Assembly (NCBI GenBank): GCA_017937765.1
Contig: JAGBCY010000013.1
Location: 1-64,000, forward strand
Reading direction: 5' to 3'
DNA: 64,000 nucleotides
Origin: Alistipes sp.
Lineage (GTDB): Bacteria; Bacteroidota; Bacteroidia; Bacteroidales; Rikenellaceae
Positions 1 through 7,915 of the stretch are shown in pieces. Position numbers and translations under genes: made by a program. How positions within the stretch are numbered: position 1 is the first letter of the stretch; each line of letters begins with the position of its first letter. The notes under the pieces were generated by a model that saw only the letters and a program-made list of their open reading frames with translations, had not been told where the DNA came from and ran no database searches.

Positions 1-72
1 GACAAAAGTGCGACAAATTAAATCGCGCTGTTTCAGAGAGTTATGCGCGTTACGCTTGTAACTTATTGATAT

Positions 73-108
73 AAAACAAAAAAGGGAAAACCTTTCGATT
101 TTCCCTTT
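73..108 (-). terminator. Rho-independent terminator of tRNA-Arg
   Basis: A perfect 10-bp inverted repeat (81-90 with 99-108, 8-nt loop) lies just past the 3' end of the tRNA. On the minus strand it is followed by a T-rich run (complement of 73-80). It fits termination of the tRNA transcript only. Confidence 0.85.
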
Positions 109-111
109 CAG

Positions 112-185
112 TGATCCCGGCGGGATTCGAACCCACGACCCACAGCTTAGAAGGCTGTTGCTCTATCCAGCTGAGCTACGGAACC
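112..185 (-). tRNA. tRNA-Arg (anticodon TCT)
   Basis: The reverse complement folds as a 74-nt cloverleaf. The acceptor stem pairs 185-179 with 113-119 and contains two G-U pairs. The anticodon stem ACAGC/GCTGT encloses the loop CTTCTAA, so the anticodon is TCT, reading AGA. The T-arm carries the canonical GTTCGAATC stretch. CCA is not encoded, as is common in Bacteroidales. The gene has its own promoter at about 370-400 and its own terminator at 73-108. Between promoter and tRNA there is a leader of about 175 nt with a duplicated element. Confidence 0.95.
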
Positions 186-213
186 ATCCTCTAATGTCTT
201 TGCCTCACTCCTC

Positions 214-360
214 CGACGTACAACCCGCCGATCCTTAAACGACCGCGAGCCCCTCGGCTGGCGAAGGCAACCGCTTCTGTGTCACCTATCCCCATCTTCG
301 ACGTACAACCCACAGATCCTTAAACGACCGCGAGCCCCTCGGCTGGCGAAGGCAACCACT
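214..360 (-). repeat. Duplicated ~62-nt unit in the leader of tRNA-Arg
   Basis: Positions 214-275 and 299-360 are nearly identical direct copies offset by 85 nt. They share CGACGTACAACCC, then ATCCTTAAACGACCGCGAG, then CCCCTCGGCTGGCGAAGGC. Differences are confined to a four-base patch (GCCG versus ACAG) and the last bases. Each copy holds a small potential hairpin (AGCC-GAGG-GGCT on the minus strand). Both lie downstream of the promoter, so they should be transcribed as precursor leader ahead of the tRNA. No ORF or second tRNA is visible in them. The function is unknown. Confidence 0.8.
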
Positions 361-369
361 TTTGCGTCG

Positions 370-400
370 CAAAGGTACGTAAAATATATTATTCTGCAAA
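370..400 (-). promoter_or_regulatory. Bacteroidetes-type promoter of tRNA-Arg
   Basis: On the minus strand TTTG (397-400) is followed after exactly 19 nt by TACCTTTG (370-377). This is a perfect match to the Bacteroidetes -33/-7 consensus TTTG-N19-TAnnTTTG. Transcription should begin near 362 and run leftwards through the duplicated leader into the tRNA. Confidence 0.85.
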
Positions 401-505
401 ATTTTTTATCATTCTCACGCTTTTATTGCGCGGCCAAAACGGTTGATTACCTACTATTTTCTCTATCAATTCGAGGCCGAAATATGGCATTTCAAGAATT
501 TTTAT

Positions 506-513
506 TACCTTTG
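506..513 (+). promoter_or_regulatory. -7 element upstream of the PqqD-like gene
   Basis: TACCTTTG matches the Bacteroidetes -7 consensus TAnnTTTG. The region 19 nt upstream (TATG at 483-486) is only a weak -33 match. A start site near 517 leaves only about 10 nt before the ATG at 528 and about 20 nt before the ATG at 537. Confidence 0.6.
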
Positions 514-527
514 CGGCAGAATGCTTA

Positions 528-806
528 ATGGATAGTATGAAGATCAAGGAGCAGTATAAGGTTAGAGAGATGGCCGGTGAGCACGTTGTGATTATGCAGG
601 GTAGGCACGGTAGCGATCTCACGCGCATAATATCCCTCAACGAGAGCGCGTTATATCTATGGAAGGCGATCGAGGGGCGCAGTTTCGACGTTAACGCCGT
701 GGCGGCACTCCTTGCCGAGCATTACGGCATCGACGACGAGGTGGCACACCGCGATGCGCAGCGTTGGGTCGATAAGCTCGAGGACTGCGGATTGCTCGAA
801 GATTAG
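528..806 (+). CDS. PqqD-family peptide-binding protein (orphan)
   Basis: A 92-residue protein with the length and pattern of the PqqD family (RiPP recognition element fold). An N-terminal beta-rich half contains the 'SLNESALYLWKAIEG' stretch typical of these proteins, and a helical C-terminal half ends in 'VDKLEDCGLLED'. Family members bind leader peptides and present them to a radical SAM or other maturase. No radical SAM enzyme, precursor peptide or transporter is visible nearby, so its partner is unknown. Translation may start at 528 or at the second ATG at 537, which is more distant from the predicted transcription start. The family assignment is fairly firm; the role is open. Confidence 0.75.
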   Translation: MDSMKIKEQYKVREMAGEHVVIMQGRHGSDLTRIISLNESALYLWKAIEGRSFDVNAVAALLAEHYGIDDEVAHRDAQRWVDKLEDCGLLED

Positions 807-834
807 GACTATCGAGGTTAAGCTACGAAGTGGT

Positions 835-1275
835 ATGAGGCGATTGAAGGTTGCATATGCGATGTTGCTGGCGGTGATTTATGTTACCGCTACGGCTATG
901 TCGTCGCTTGCGGTCTTTGCCTGCGACCACGACCATCTGCACTTTAGCGGCCACACTGCGTCGTGCGACGGCCACGTGGAGTGTTGCCACTGTCACCACA
1001 CGACGGAGGCTGAGGCAGCGTTTGATTGCGGCCATCGTCACAGCCTCCTCGGCGAGAATTTCACGGAGTATATCACGAGTGGTGTGCGTACGAATCTGCG
1101 CTCGGATGATGGTGGTGTAATCGTTACGGACTATGCCACGGTGCCCACTTCGGATATAGACCTTAGCCCCGCAACTATCTCAATAACAGCTTGTACCGCG
1201 GGCTATGAATCCGCGCCGCCACGGGCGGCTATCACCTCGCACGAGTCGCTTCGTGCACCACCTTATTGGGTTTAG
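835..1275 (+). CDS. Secreted His/Cys-rich protein (DUF6769-like)
   Basis: A 146-residue protein. The ATG at 835 is chosen because it opens a typical signal peptide (two Arg, hydrophobic stretch, Ala-x-Ala before residue 30). Directly after the signal peptide is a segment dense in His and Cys, with CDHDH, CDGH and CCHCHH-type clusters, suggesting metal binding outside the cytoplasm. It lies 107 bp upstream of a TonB receptor and a periplasmic HMA protein, with no terminator between them. I recall a DUF6769 protein in this position in other Bacteroidetes, but the match is from memory. The likely role is metal binding or sensing for the following uptake genes. Confidence 0.6.
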   Translation: MRRLKVAYAMLLAVIYVTATAMSSLAVFACDHDHLHFSGHTASCDGHVECCHCHHTTEAEAAFDCGHRHSLLGENFTEYITSGVRTNLRSDDGGVIVTDYATVPTSDIDLSPATISITACTAGYESAPPRAAITSHESLRAPPYWV

Positions 1276-1382
1276 GGCCTACACGCGGTGTATGCCCCGT
1301 TGCTGTTGTGGCAACTACTACACGATAGAACGAGGTGCGGTGATGCCGTCTGCCTCGAAGTATAAATACCCAAATCCAAAGG

Positions 1383-3764
1383 ATGGAAATGAAAAAATCA
1401 GTAATACTTCTATTTGTTATTATGCTCGCCTTGCCCTTTGCGGCAGTGGCGCAGCGTGCCCTCACGGGTAAGGTTGTAGATGCAGAGAGTGGTCAGCCTC
1501 TGATTGGAGCCTCGCTCTACTGGAAGAATACAACAGCGGGAGCTACGACAGCGACAGATGGCAGCTTCTCGATAAAGCGCGTGAGTGGCTTCGAGACACT
1601 TGTCGTGGACTACATAGGCTACGACATTGTCGAGATGATGATGGACGACCGCGACAAGAACAACATAACCATCGAGCTTAAACCCTCGGCCGTAGATATC
1701 GACGAGGTTGTTGTCGAGGGCCAGCAGCGCGGCAACTACGCTAAGTCGAGCGGCATTACACGTCAGGAGCAGATATCGTTTGCGGGTCTTTGTAAGATGG
1801 CGTGCTGCTCACTGGCCGAGTCGTTCGAGAACTCTGCGTCGGTGACCGTGGGTTATAGCGACGCTATCTCTGGTGCGCGACAGATCAAGATGCTCGGCTT
1901 GGCGGGTACCTACACCCAGATCCTCGATGAGAATCGCCCCATTATGCAGGGTGCAGGTGCAGCCTATGGCCTTAGCTATACGCCCGGTATGTGGCTCAAC
2001 TCTATTCAGGTGTCTAAGGGCGTTGCTTCGGTTACGGCGGGTCACGAGGCCATCACGGGTCAGATTAACCTCGAGCACCGTAAGCCTACGGACGACGAGC
2101 GTTTCTTCCTGAACCTCTACTTCGATTCGGAACTCCGCCCAGAGATCAACATCTCGTCGGCCATTCCGCTCACGCCCGATAAGAGCCTCTCGACGGTGAT
2201 TATGGCGCACGGCTCGTTGGATACCGCCACACACGATATGAACCACGATGGCTTTGTGGATATGCCTAAGGCTAACCAGATTAACATTGCGAATAAGTGG
2301 CTTTGGCAGAACGCTGGCGGCGTGCAGCTCCGCTGGGGTTGGAAGGTCGTTAACGAGAACCGTGTGGGTGGTGCTCTGGGTTATAAGAGCGACCTCTACG
2401 ATGAGATGCTCTCAAATCCTCTCGCTACGCCCTACGGCTCGAAGATTCACAACCGCAACATCAACGCCTACGCTAAGCTCGGTATTCCCGTGGGTTATGA
2501 GCGTACCTTCACGGGCGATCCCGAGGATGCCGTGCAGAACAACGTGGCTATGATCCTCGACTACGATAACTACCTCACCGACTCATACTTCGGCGTGAAT
2601 ACGGTGGATGTCGTAGAGAATGCCTTCCGCTTCAACGCTACCTATGCCCACTACTTCACGCAGCGTTCGTCGCTCAACGCCGGAGTCTCGGCCTATGCTC
2701 GCTTGATGGATAACAACTACTTGCAGCGTAGCGTCACCGAGTCGGGCGATATCGTCGATAAGTGGCCCTTCGCCGGTAAGTCGACGCTTATCGAACCGGG
2801 TGTCTTTGCCGAGTATACCTATAACATCGAGGAGAAATTCTCGTTGGTGGTAGGTCTGCGTGGCGACTACTCGATGATCGACGGCCAGTACTACTACACG
2901 AGCGATAAGAACAAGGGTCAGTTCCTCGTTACGCCCCGCTCGCACATCCGCTGGAGCATCACGCCGCGTACGACGTTGCGTGCCTCGGCAGGTATGGGTT
3001 ACCGTCGTCAGAACCTTGTTACGGATAACATCTGGATGATGACCACGTCGCGCGATATCAAGTTCGCAGGCCTCACGGATGATATGGAGGCAGCAGCAAC
3101 GTTCGGTGGTAGCCTCTCGCAGACCTTCCGTCTTGCGGGTGACGACCAGACGACTATCAGCTTCGACTACTTCCGCACGCAGTTCTTCAACACGATGGTC
3201 TTCGATCAGGAGACGGCCGACAACACCATCTTTATATATAATAGCCGCGGTAAGTCGTTCACGGACAACTATCAGGTGGACTTCAACTGGACACCGTTCC
3301 GTGGCTTCGACCTCTTCGCAACGTTCCGCTATACGAACGCAAAGATGACCGTCGAGCGCGATGGCAAGGAGATCCTCGTGGAGCGTCCCCTCACCTCACG
3401 CTATAAAGGCCTTATCAACATTCAGTATGCCGTAAGCCGCTGGGTATTCGACGTTACGGCACAGCTCAATGGCCCCGTACGTCTGCCCGAGCTCGAGGGC
3501 GATATGGTGGCTGCTGTCGAGAATCCCAGCCTCTCGCCCATCTATCCTATGTTCTTCGCGCAGGTGAGCTACAAGATGAGTAACCTCACGCTCTACCTCG
3601 GCTGCGAGAATATCGCCAATTATGTTCAGGGTCACAACGGCCACGGTCAGGCTCCTATCCTCGGATCGAATGCCCCCTATGATCCGGGCTTTAACTCTTC
3701 GGCCGTGTGGGGTCCGCTTATGGGTAGAAAGTTCTATATCGGCCTCCGACTCAATATCTACTAA
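1383..3764 (+). CDS. TonB-dependent outer-membrane receptor, probable metal uptake
   Basis: A 793-residue outer-membrane receptor. A signal peptide (residues 1-24) is followed by a carboxypeptidase-regulatory-like beta domain (about 25-112, with 'GKVVDAESGQPLIGAS'), a plug (about 115-225) and a beta-barrel ending 'KFYIGLRLNIY' with a C-terminal aromatic residue. The plug carries a Cys cluster LCKMACC (C137, C141, C142) that could contact a soft metal ion or its chelate. Two in-frame starts, 1383 and 1389, are possible; the second gives the usual MKK start. The gene is followed 46 bp later by an HMA-domain protein, and such pairs are common in Bacteroidetes. Transport of copper or another metal is inferred from the partners, not shown. 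Confidence 0.85.
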   Translation: MEMKKSVILLFVIMLALPFAAVAQRALTGKVVDAESGQPLIGASLYWKNTTAGATTATDGSFSIKRVSGFETLVVDYIGYDIVEMMMDDRDKNNITIELKPSAVDIDEVVVEGQQRGNYAKSSGITRQEQISFAGLCKMACCSLAESFENSASVTVGYSDAISGARQIKMLGLAGTYTQILDENRPIMQGAGAAYGLSYTPGMWLNSIQVSKGVASVTAGHEAITGQINLEHRKPTDDERFFLNLYFDSELRPEINISSAIPLTPDKSLSTVIMAHGSLDTATHDMNHDGFVDMPKANQINIANKWLWQNAGGVQLRWGWKVVNENRVGGALGYKSDLYDEMLSNPLATPYGSKIHNRNINAYAKLGIPVGYERTFTGDPEDAVQNNVAMILDYDNYLTDSYFGVNTVDVVENAFRFNATYAHYFTQRSSLNAGVSAYARLMDNNYLQRSVTESGDIVDKWPFAGKSTLIEPGVFAEYTYNIEEKFSLVVGLRGDYSMIDGQYYYTSDKNKGQFLVTPRSHIRWSITPRTTLRASAGMGYRRQNLVTDNIWMMTTSRDIKFAGLTDDMEAAATFGGSLSQTFRLAGDDQTTISFDYFRTQFFNTMVFDQETADNTIFIYNSRGKSFTDNYQVDFNWTPFRGFDLFATFRYTNAKMTVERDGKEILVERPLTSRYKGLINIQYAVSRWVFDVTAQLNGPVRLPELEGDMVAAVENPSLSPIYPMFFAQVSYKMSNLTLYLGCENIANYVQGHNGHGQAPILGSNAPYDPGFNSSAVWGPLMGRKFYIGLRLNIY

Positions 3765-3810
3765 ACAATAATTCTGGAATAATAACGTTAATATATAAAA
3801 CATTAGAGCT

Positions 3811-4110
3811 ATGAAGAAGATTCTTTTTATGTGCTTTATCGCACTCTTCAGCCTCGGCGTGGCTAACGCCCAGGAGCCTAAGAAGGCAGAGAAGAAGACC
3901 GTGACTACGGAGTTCGTTACCGACATCGACTGCGCCGGCTGCGCTAAGAAGGTGACAAACACCATCCCCTACGAGAAGGGCGTTAAGGATGTTCAGGTCG
4001 ACGTCCCCACAAAGACTGTGACTGTAACGTACGACCCCGCAAAGACAAACGAGGAGACCCTTATCAAGGCTTTCAGCAAGATCAAGATCAAGGCCGAGGT
4101 TAAGGAGTAG
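3811..4110 (+). CDS. Periplasmic heavy-metal-associated (HMA) domain protein
   Basis: A 99-residue protein with a signal peptide (1-20, cut after ANA) and one HMA ferredoxin-like domain. The metal-binding CxxC is present as C41-A-G-C44 in the usual first loop, here IDCAGCAKK rather than the GMTCxxC of cytoplasmic chaperones. It should bind a single soft metal ion such as Cu(I) in the periplasm and pass it on. It is the last gene of the group beginning at 835 and is followed by a very strong terminator. Confidence 0.85.
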   Translation: MKKILFMCFIALFSLGVANAQEPKKAEKKTVTTEFVTDIDCAGCAKKVTNTIPYEKGVKDVQVDVPTKTVTVTYDPAKTNEETLIKAFSKIKIKAEVKE

Positions 4111-4144
4111 CGCGCCGTAATATTGTACGGTATAGCATAATACG

Positions 4145-4187
4145 ATCAGGGTGCCAACACTAATCTGTTGGCACCCTGATTGCTTAT
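4145..4187 (+). terminator. Strong Rho-independent terminator after the HMA gene
   Basis: A perfect 14-bp inverted repeat (4145-4158 with 4167-4180, 8-nt loop) is followed by a T-rich stretch on the + strand. On the minus strand no T-run follows, so it probably acts mainly on the metal-uptake operon. Confidence 0.85.
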
Positions 4188-4210
4188 TTAGTAATTGTGC
4201 GTAAATCGGT

Positions 4211-4270
4211 GGAGTGATGCAATAGGTGGGGGCAAGGAGTGACGCAAAAGGTGTGTGGGAGTGGCGCAGG
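4211..4270. repeat. Three degenerate copies of a GGAGTGAYGC motif
   Basis: GGAGTGATGCAATAGGTG (4211-4228), GGAGTGACGCAAAAGGTG (4236-4253) and the shorter GGAGTGGCGCAGG (4258-4270) form an irregular tandem array just past the end of the amidohydrolase gene. No function is evident. The array may be chance purine-rich DNA. Confidence 0.35.
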
Positions 4271-4283
4271 GAGCGAGCTCGGG

Positions 4284-5417
4284 CTAAACGATTCGTCGCG
4301 CACGGCTCTCGTCGGTGAGTCGCATCGCCTCGAAATCCACACCCTCGATTACCGCTAAGCCCGGACGTTTGCCCACCTCTATCGAACCTATGCGGTCGTC
4401 GATGCCCAGAGCGCGTGCTCCGTTTATCGTGGCATAGCTAAGGAGCTCCTCGAGGGGTACCGCACCGAGCATACGCATATTCTCGACCATCGACATATGG
4501 TGTGCCGAGGCCAACGAGTCGGTGCCTATGGCTATCGCGCAACCCGCCGCGCGGAGCATCTCTACGGGTGGCTCGAGGCGCGAAATATACCTATTCGACT
4601 CGGGACATAGCACCCACGTGGCAGGCGTTGTGAAGTGGTCGTTTATCGTTGCAACATCCGTGGCCGTAGCACGTGTCGCGTGTACGAGCATCAGCCTCCG
4701 CTCTGGGGGTACACACGCCGTAATACGCTTAGCAGCAGTGTCGTAGTGCAGAAAGTCGCACTCCCAACCCATACGTTCGTACCACGTCCATAGCGACCCC
4801 GCGTGCCCGTAGAGTGCGTGCTCGTCGTCCGACTCGAGGAAGTGTACGGAGAGTGGGGTAGTTCCCCGCTCGACAATGGCGCGAAACGGAGCCTCTGCGA
4901 CGGAGTATGTCGAGTGTGGTGTTACCGTGGCGTTGTTGTAGCGTGCGGCCAATGCTTCGAGTGGCGTGGTGTCGTTGTTCCTCAGGCCGAAGTGTTCGAA
5001 GAGAGTGTGGTACTCTATCGCCGACTGCTCCTTGAGCTCCATTATGAGGTCGTCGTTGGCGATGTCGGCCACGGCCTGCACACCCTCCTGCCACATCATA
5101 GCGTCGGCTACACGTGCAGCACGCACACGCTCCTCGGTGGTGTAGTTGCCCCTCACCTGACCTATGGCGCGCGCAAAGCCCGCGAAGCCCGTCTCCTCGG
5201 CGATGGCACCGCGCAGGTACGCCAGCTCGAGGTGTGCGTGGGCGTTGACCATTCCGGGGATAAGGATGCCGGGGTAGAACTCCACGCCCGCACGACTATC
5301 TATCGCCGTGCAGTGTTCGATGGCGGTTATCGTCCCGCGCTCATCTACTTCGACGATCCTATCGCGCTCGAGACGGCCATCAATCAACGCGAAGTGCGAG
5401 GCTATCCTTCTCTTCAT
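4284..5417 (-). CDS. Amidohydrolase-superfamily deaminase/hydrolase
   Basis: A 377-residue metal-dependent amidohydrolase of the TRZ/ATZ, cytosine-deaminase-like branch. The metal ligands are in order: HxH in 'NAHAHLE' (H60, H62), H192 in VHFLE, H246 in LVHATRAT and D300 in GTDSLAS. Active-site H168 lies in TPHSTYS. The barrel is complete and there is no signal peptide, so the enzyme is cytoplasmic. Related enzymes deaminate adenosine-type or aminofutalosine substrates, but the substrate cannot be read from sequence. The ATG at 5417 lies inside the previous gene, a 38-nt overlap implying translational coupling. It is the last gene of the long operon starting at the flippase. Confidence 0.8.
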   Translation of the reverse strand: MKRRIASHFALIDGRLERDRIVEVDERGTITAIEHCTAIDSRAGVEFYPGILIPGMVNAHAHLELAYLRGAIAEETGFAGFARAIGQVRGNYTTEERVRAARVADAMMWQEGVQAVADIANDDLIMELKEQSAIEYHTLFEHFGLRNNDTTPLEALAARYNNATVTPHSTYSVAEAPFRAIVERGTTPLSVHFLESDDEHALYGHAGSLWTWYERMGWECDFLHYDTAAKRITACVPPERRLMLVHATRATATDVATINDHFTTPATWVLCPESNRYISRLEPPVEMLRAAGCAIAIGTDSLASAHHMSMVENMRMLGAVPLEELLSYATINGARALGIDDRIGSIEVGKRPGLAVIEGVDFEAMRLTDESRARRIV

Positions 5418-6291
5418 TGTATTCCGTGCTATCGGGTGCTATGATCTCAGGCTCGACGATACGAACCGTGTCGGCCGTGAAGCCCGTCATCAAGCGGTGG
5501 TTTATGATCTGGAGGTTTAGCTGATGCTGATAGAGGCTGTCGACCGATACCTCCAATGGCAGTACGCGCACGACCTTGAAGTTGGTGATGGTGATGTCGG
5601 GGAGTGCCGACTCCTCGTTCATCGGGTGGTAGAACATATTGATAAATAGCTCCTTGTGCGAGGTGTCGATGCTGAACTTTCGCGAGTACTTACCCTCGCG
5701 ATAGCGGCTGAGCATCAGCGTGTGACGCAACGACTGCGTAGAGTCGTTACGCAGGGCATAGGCCTCGACGCGCGAGTTGCGATTCTCGTCGAGTGTGTCG
5801 ATAAGGTAGGTGAACGACACGGTGTACTCGCCCGGCACGAGGTCCTCGATCGTAATGCGCAGCTTCGTGGTATCCTTCATACGCTTGGCGCGTATCAGCG
5901 AGTCGGCATATATCGTGCGGGTGTAGGTACGCTTGGCGATGTTGTCGATGGTGTCGAGCACGACCATCTTCGCCGCCTCGATATCCGACTCTGCATCGAG
6001 CCTGCGGTACACCTCCGACATAATGTCGCTGAGCATCGCACTCTTACGCTCGTTGAAGGTTCTGAGCGTATATTGCATATCGGTCATCGTGTAGCCATAG
6101 CGTTGGAAGATGGGCTCGTAGACGTAGAGCGAGTCCTCGCGGATGTTACACTCGTTCATATATGCATTAGCGATGTAGGCATCGTGGATGATGTTTATGA
6201 GGTCGTTGTCGGGGATGACCTTCGGTCCGGAGCATCCCACGGCCGACATAGCCAGCGCGAATGCCGCGATTATGTATCTATATAGCTTCAT
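5380..6291 (-). CDS. DUF4296-domain lipoprotein
   Basis: A 303-residue predicted lipoprotein: a short signal peptide ends in the lipobox AVGC (Cys20). The N-terminal part (about 25-115), with 'IIHDAYIANAYMN' and a helical repeat, matches the Bacteroidetes DUF4296 family, whose function is unknown. The rest, about 190 residues, is predicted beta-rich and unassigned. The start codon is only 2 bp past the stop of the upstream ABC permease gene, and the 3' end overlaps the amidohydrolase gene by 38 nt, so all three are likely co-translated. A role at the envelope is inferred from the lipobox only. Confidence 0.8.
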   Translation of the reverse strand: MKLYRYIIAAFALAMSAVGCSGPKVIPDNDLINIIHDAYIANAYMNECNIREDSLYVYEPIFQRYGYTMTDMQYTLRTFNERKSAMLSDIMSEVYRRLDAESDIEAAKMVVLDTIDNIAKRTYTRTIYADSLIRAKRMKDTTKLRITIEDLVPGEYTVSFTYLIDTLDENRNSRVEAYALRNDSTQSLRHTLMLSRYREGKYSRKFSIDTSHKELFINMFYHPMNEESALPDITITNFKVVRVLPLEVSVDSLYQHQLNLQIINHRLMTGFTADTVRIVEPEIIAPDSTEYNEEKDSLALRVD

Positions 6292-6293
6292 AT

Positions 6294-7490
6294 CTAATTA
6301 AGTTTCTTTAGTTTAGCCCTCACCGTGAGGTGCGATACTGCCCAGCCAATAACGGCCACCGCTATGGCCACCGTTGCCACATCCGTCGTGACAATATCCA
6401 CGGGATAGCTCTCCAACATTCCGCCACCCGGGATCTTCACCCAGCCGTAGTGCTTCTGCCCGAGAGCAAGGCCCACACCGAGCACGACGCCGAGTACGAC
6501 GCCTGTGAGCGTCAGCAACGCACCCTCGCCAACGAATATGCGGCGTATGAGGCTGCGCTTGGCACCTATGGCGCGGAGTGTTGCGATGTCGCGCTGCTTC
6601 TCGGTGATGAGCATCACGACCGAGCCCACAATCGAGAAGGTGGCCACAAGGGCTATGAGTATGCCTATAAGCATTATCGCAAACTTCTCCATACGTAGTA
6701 TGGCATTCATCGAGGCATTCTGCTCGTCGCGCGTGACCACATCAAACTCCTTGCCCACGATGCGCTCGATCTCGCGCTCGACGCTTGCTATGTCTTTCCC
6801 GTCGCGTACATCGACAACGAGGGCCGTGATGCGCCCGTCGTAGTTTAGCAGTCGCTGCACACGTCGGAGTTCGGCTATGGCTAACGAGCTGTTTATCTCG
6901 GCGTTAGCACTCACAACACCGCCCAAGCGTGTGGTCATCCGCGAGATGCCGCTCATCGGCAGCAGCGTTGATATCTGCTTGCGGTTCAGTGCGTAGAGCT
7001 CAATCTCGGTACCCATACCGTAGGCCGCAAGCGACGAGGCCAACGATGCGCCGAGCACCACGTCACCCGAACGTATCGCCTCGACACGTCCTGCGTAGAG
7101 GTACTGCTCGACGGGTACCACCGCGAAATAGGTGCTATCCACGCCGCGGAGTGTGATGGGTATGCGTCGCCCTGCCGAGGTGGCGATGACGCTCTGCTCG
7201 ACGTACGATGCCACCTGCTCGACGCCCTCGATTCGTACAACAGCCTCACGATCAACCTCTTCGGCATCGAAGTTGCTGCCTCGCGCGGCAACCACCTCGA
7301 TGTCGGCATCCGTCGCCATCGTCAGCGAGTCGATGGTCTTCGTAAGGCCCGAGAACATCGCGAGGAGTATAATCATCGCAGCCGTCGGTACGACCACGGC
7401 GACAAGGCTCACGAAGGCAATGATGTTAATCACCGAGTGCGACTTCGGCGAGAACATATAGCGTCGTGCAAAGTTACTCCAGAGCATCAT
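6294..7490 (-). CDS. FtsX/LolE-type ABC transporter permease
   Basis: A 398-residue MacB/LolCE-type permease. One membrane helix lies near the N terminus (about 22-45), followed by a large extracytoplasmic domain (about 46-265) and three C-terminal helices forming the FtsX domain, with the conserved 'ITEKQRDIATLRAIGA' coupling motif. By family it would extract lipoproteins from the inner membrane or act on cell-wall enzymes together with an ATPase. No LolD-type ATPase gene is adjacent. It sits 24 bp after rbfA, an arrangement I recall as common in Bacteroidetes. LolE-like function is likely but not proven. Confidence 0.85.
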   Translation of the reverse strand: MMLWSNFARRYMFSPKSHSVINIIAFVSLVAVVVPTAAMIILLAMFSGLTKTIDSLTMATDADIEVVAARGSNFDAEEVDREAVVRIEGVEQVASYVEQSVIATSAGRRIPITLRGVDSTYFAVVPVEQYLYAGRVEAIRSGDVVLGASLASSLAAYGMGTEIELYALNRKQISTLLPMSGISRMTTRLGGVVSANAEINSSLAIAELRRVQRLLNYDGRITALVVDVRDGKDIASVEREIERIVGKEFDVVTRDEQNASMNAILRMEKFAIMLIGILIALVATFSIVGSVVMLITEKQRDIATLRAIGAKRSLIRRIFVGEGALLTLTGVVLGVVLGVGLALGQKHYGWVKIPGGGMLESYPVDIVTTDVATVAIAVAVIGWAVSHLTVRAKLKKLN

Positions 7491-7514
7491 ACCCTCAGTC
7501 GATTTCCCGCTCGG

Positions 7515-7850
7515 CTACTTGAGCAGGTTGTCGATATTCTCGATATATTCGAGCGAGTCGTCGATGAAGAACTCGAGCTCGGGGACGATCTTGAGCTGGT
7601 TGCGTATGCGTGCGCCGAGGAGCTTACGTACGAGCCACGCCTTCTCCTTGATGGCCTCGAGCATCGCGCTACTCTGGTCGAAGGGGAACACGCTGACGTA
7701 GATCTTGGCGTAGGCCAAGTCGGGCGATACGCGCACGGTAGTTACCGTCACGAGCTTGCCACGTATTGTGTCGGCGAGGTCCTTCTGCAGGATCTCGGCT
7801 ATGTCGCGCTGAATCTGGCGCGCTATCTTCTGCTGTCTTGTTGAATCCAT
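7515..7850 (-). CDS. rbfA: Ribosome-binding factor A
   Basis: A 111-residue protein of normal RbfA length with a single KH-type fold. It opens with the family pattern 'RQQKIARQIQRDIAEILQ' and ends in 'ELEFFIDDSLEYIENIDNLL'. RbfA binds the immature 30S subunit near the 5' helix of 16S rRNA and supports late maturation and cold adaptation. Its place between an outer-membrane protein gene and a LolE-type permease gene fits an operon driven from far upstream. Confidence 0.95.
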   Translation of the reverse strand: MDSTRQQKIARQIQRDIAEILQKDLADTIRGKLVTVTTVRVSPDLAYAKIYVSVFPFDQSSAMLEAIKEKAWLVRKLLGARIRNQLKIVPELEFFIDDSLEYIENIDNLLK

Positions 7851-7915
7851 ATGCTCTATTTTTTACGTTCTAATTCGTTGATATATACATTGTTGGCCAA
7901 GCTACCTCTGTCTCT

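Noticed and set aside
1205..1471. 88-codon + frame overlapping the start of the TonB receptor
   Set aside because: It runs out of frame through the signal-peptide region of the receptor and shows no own start context or motif.
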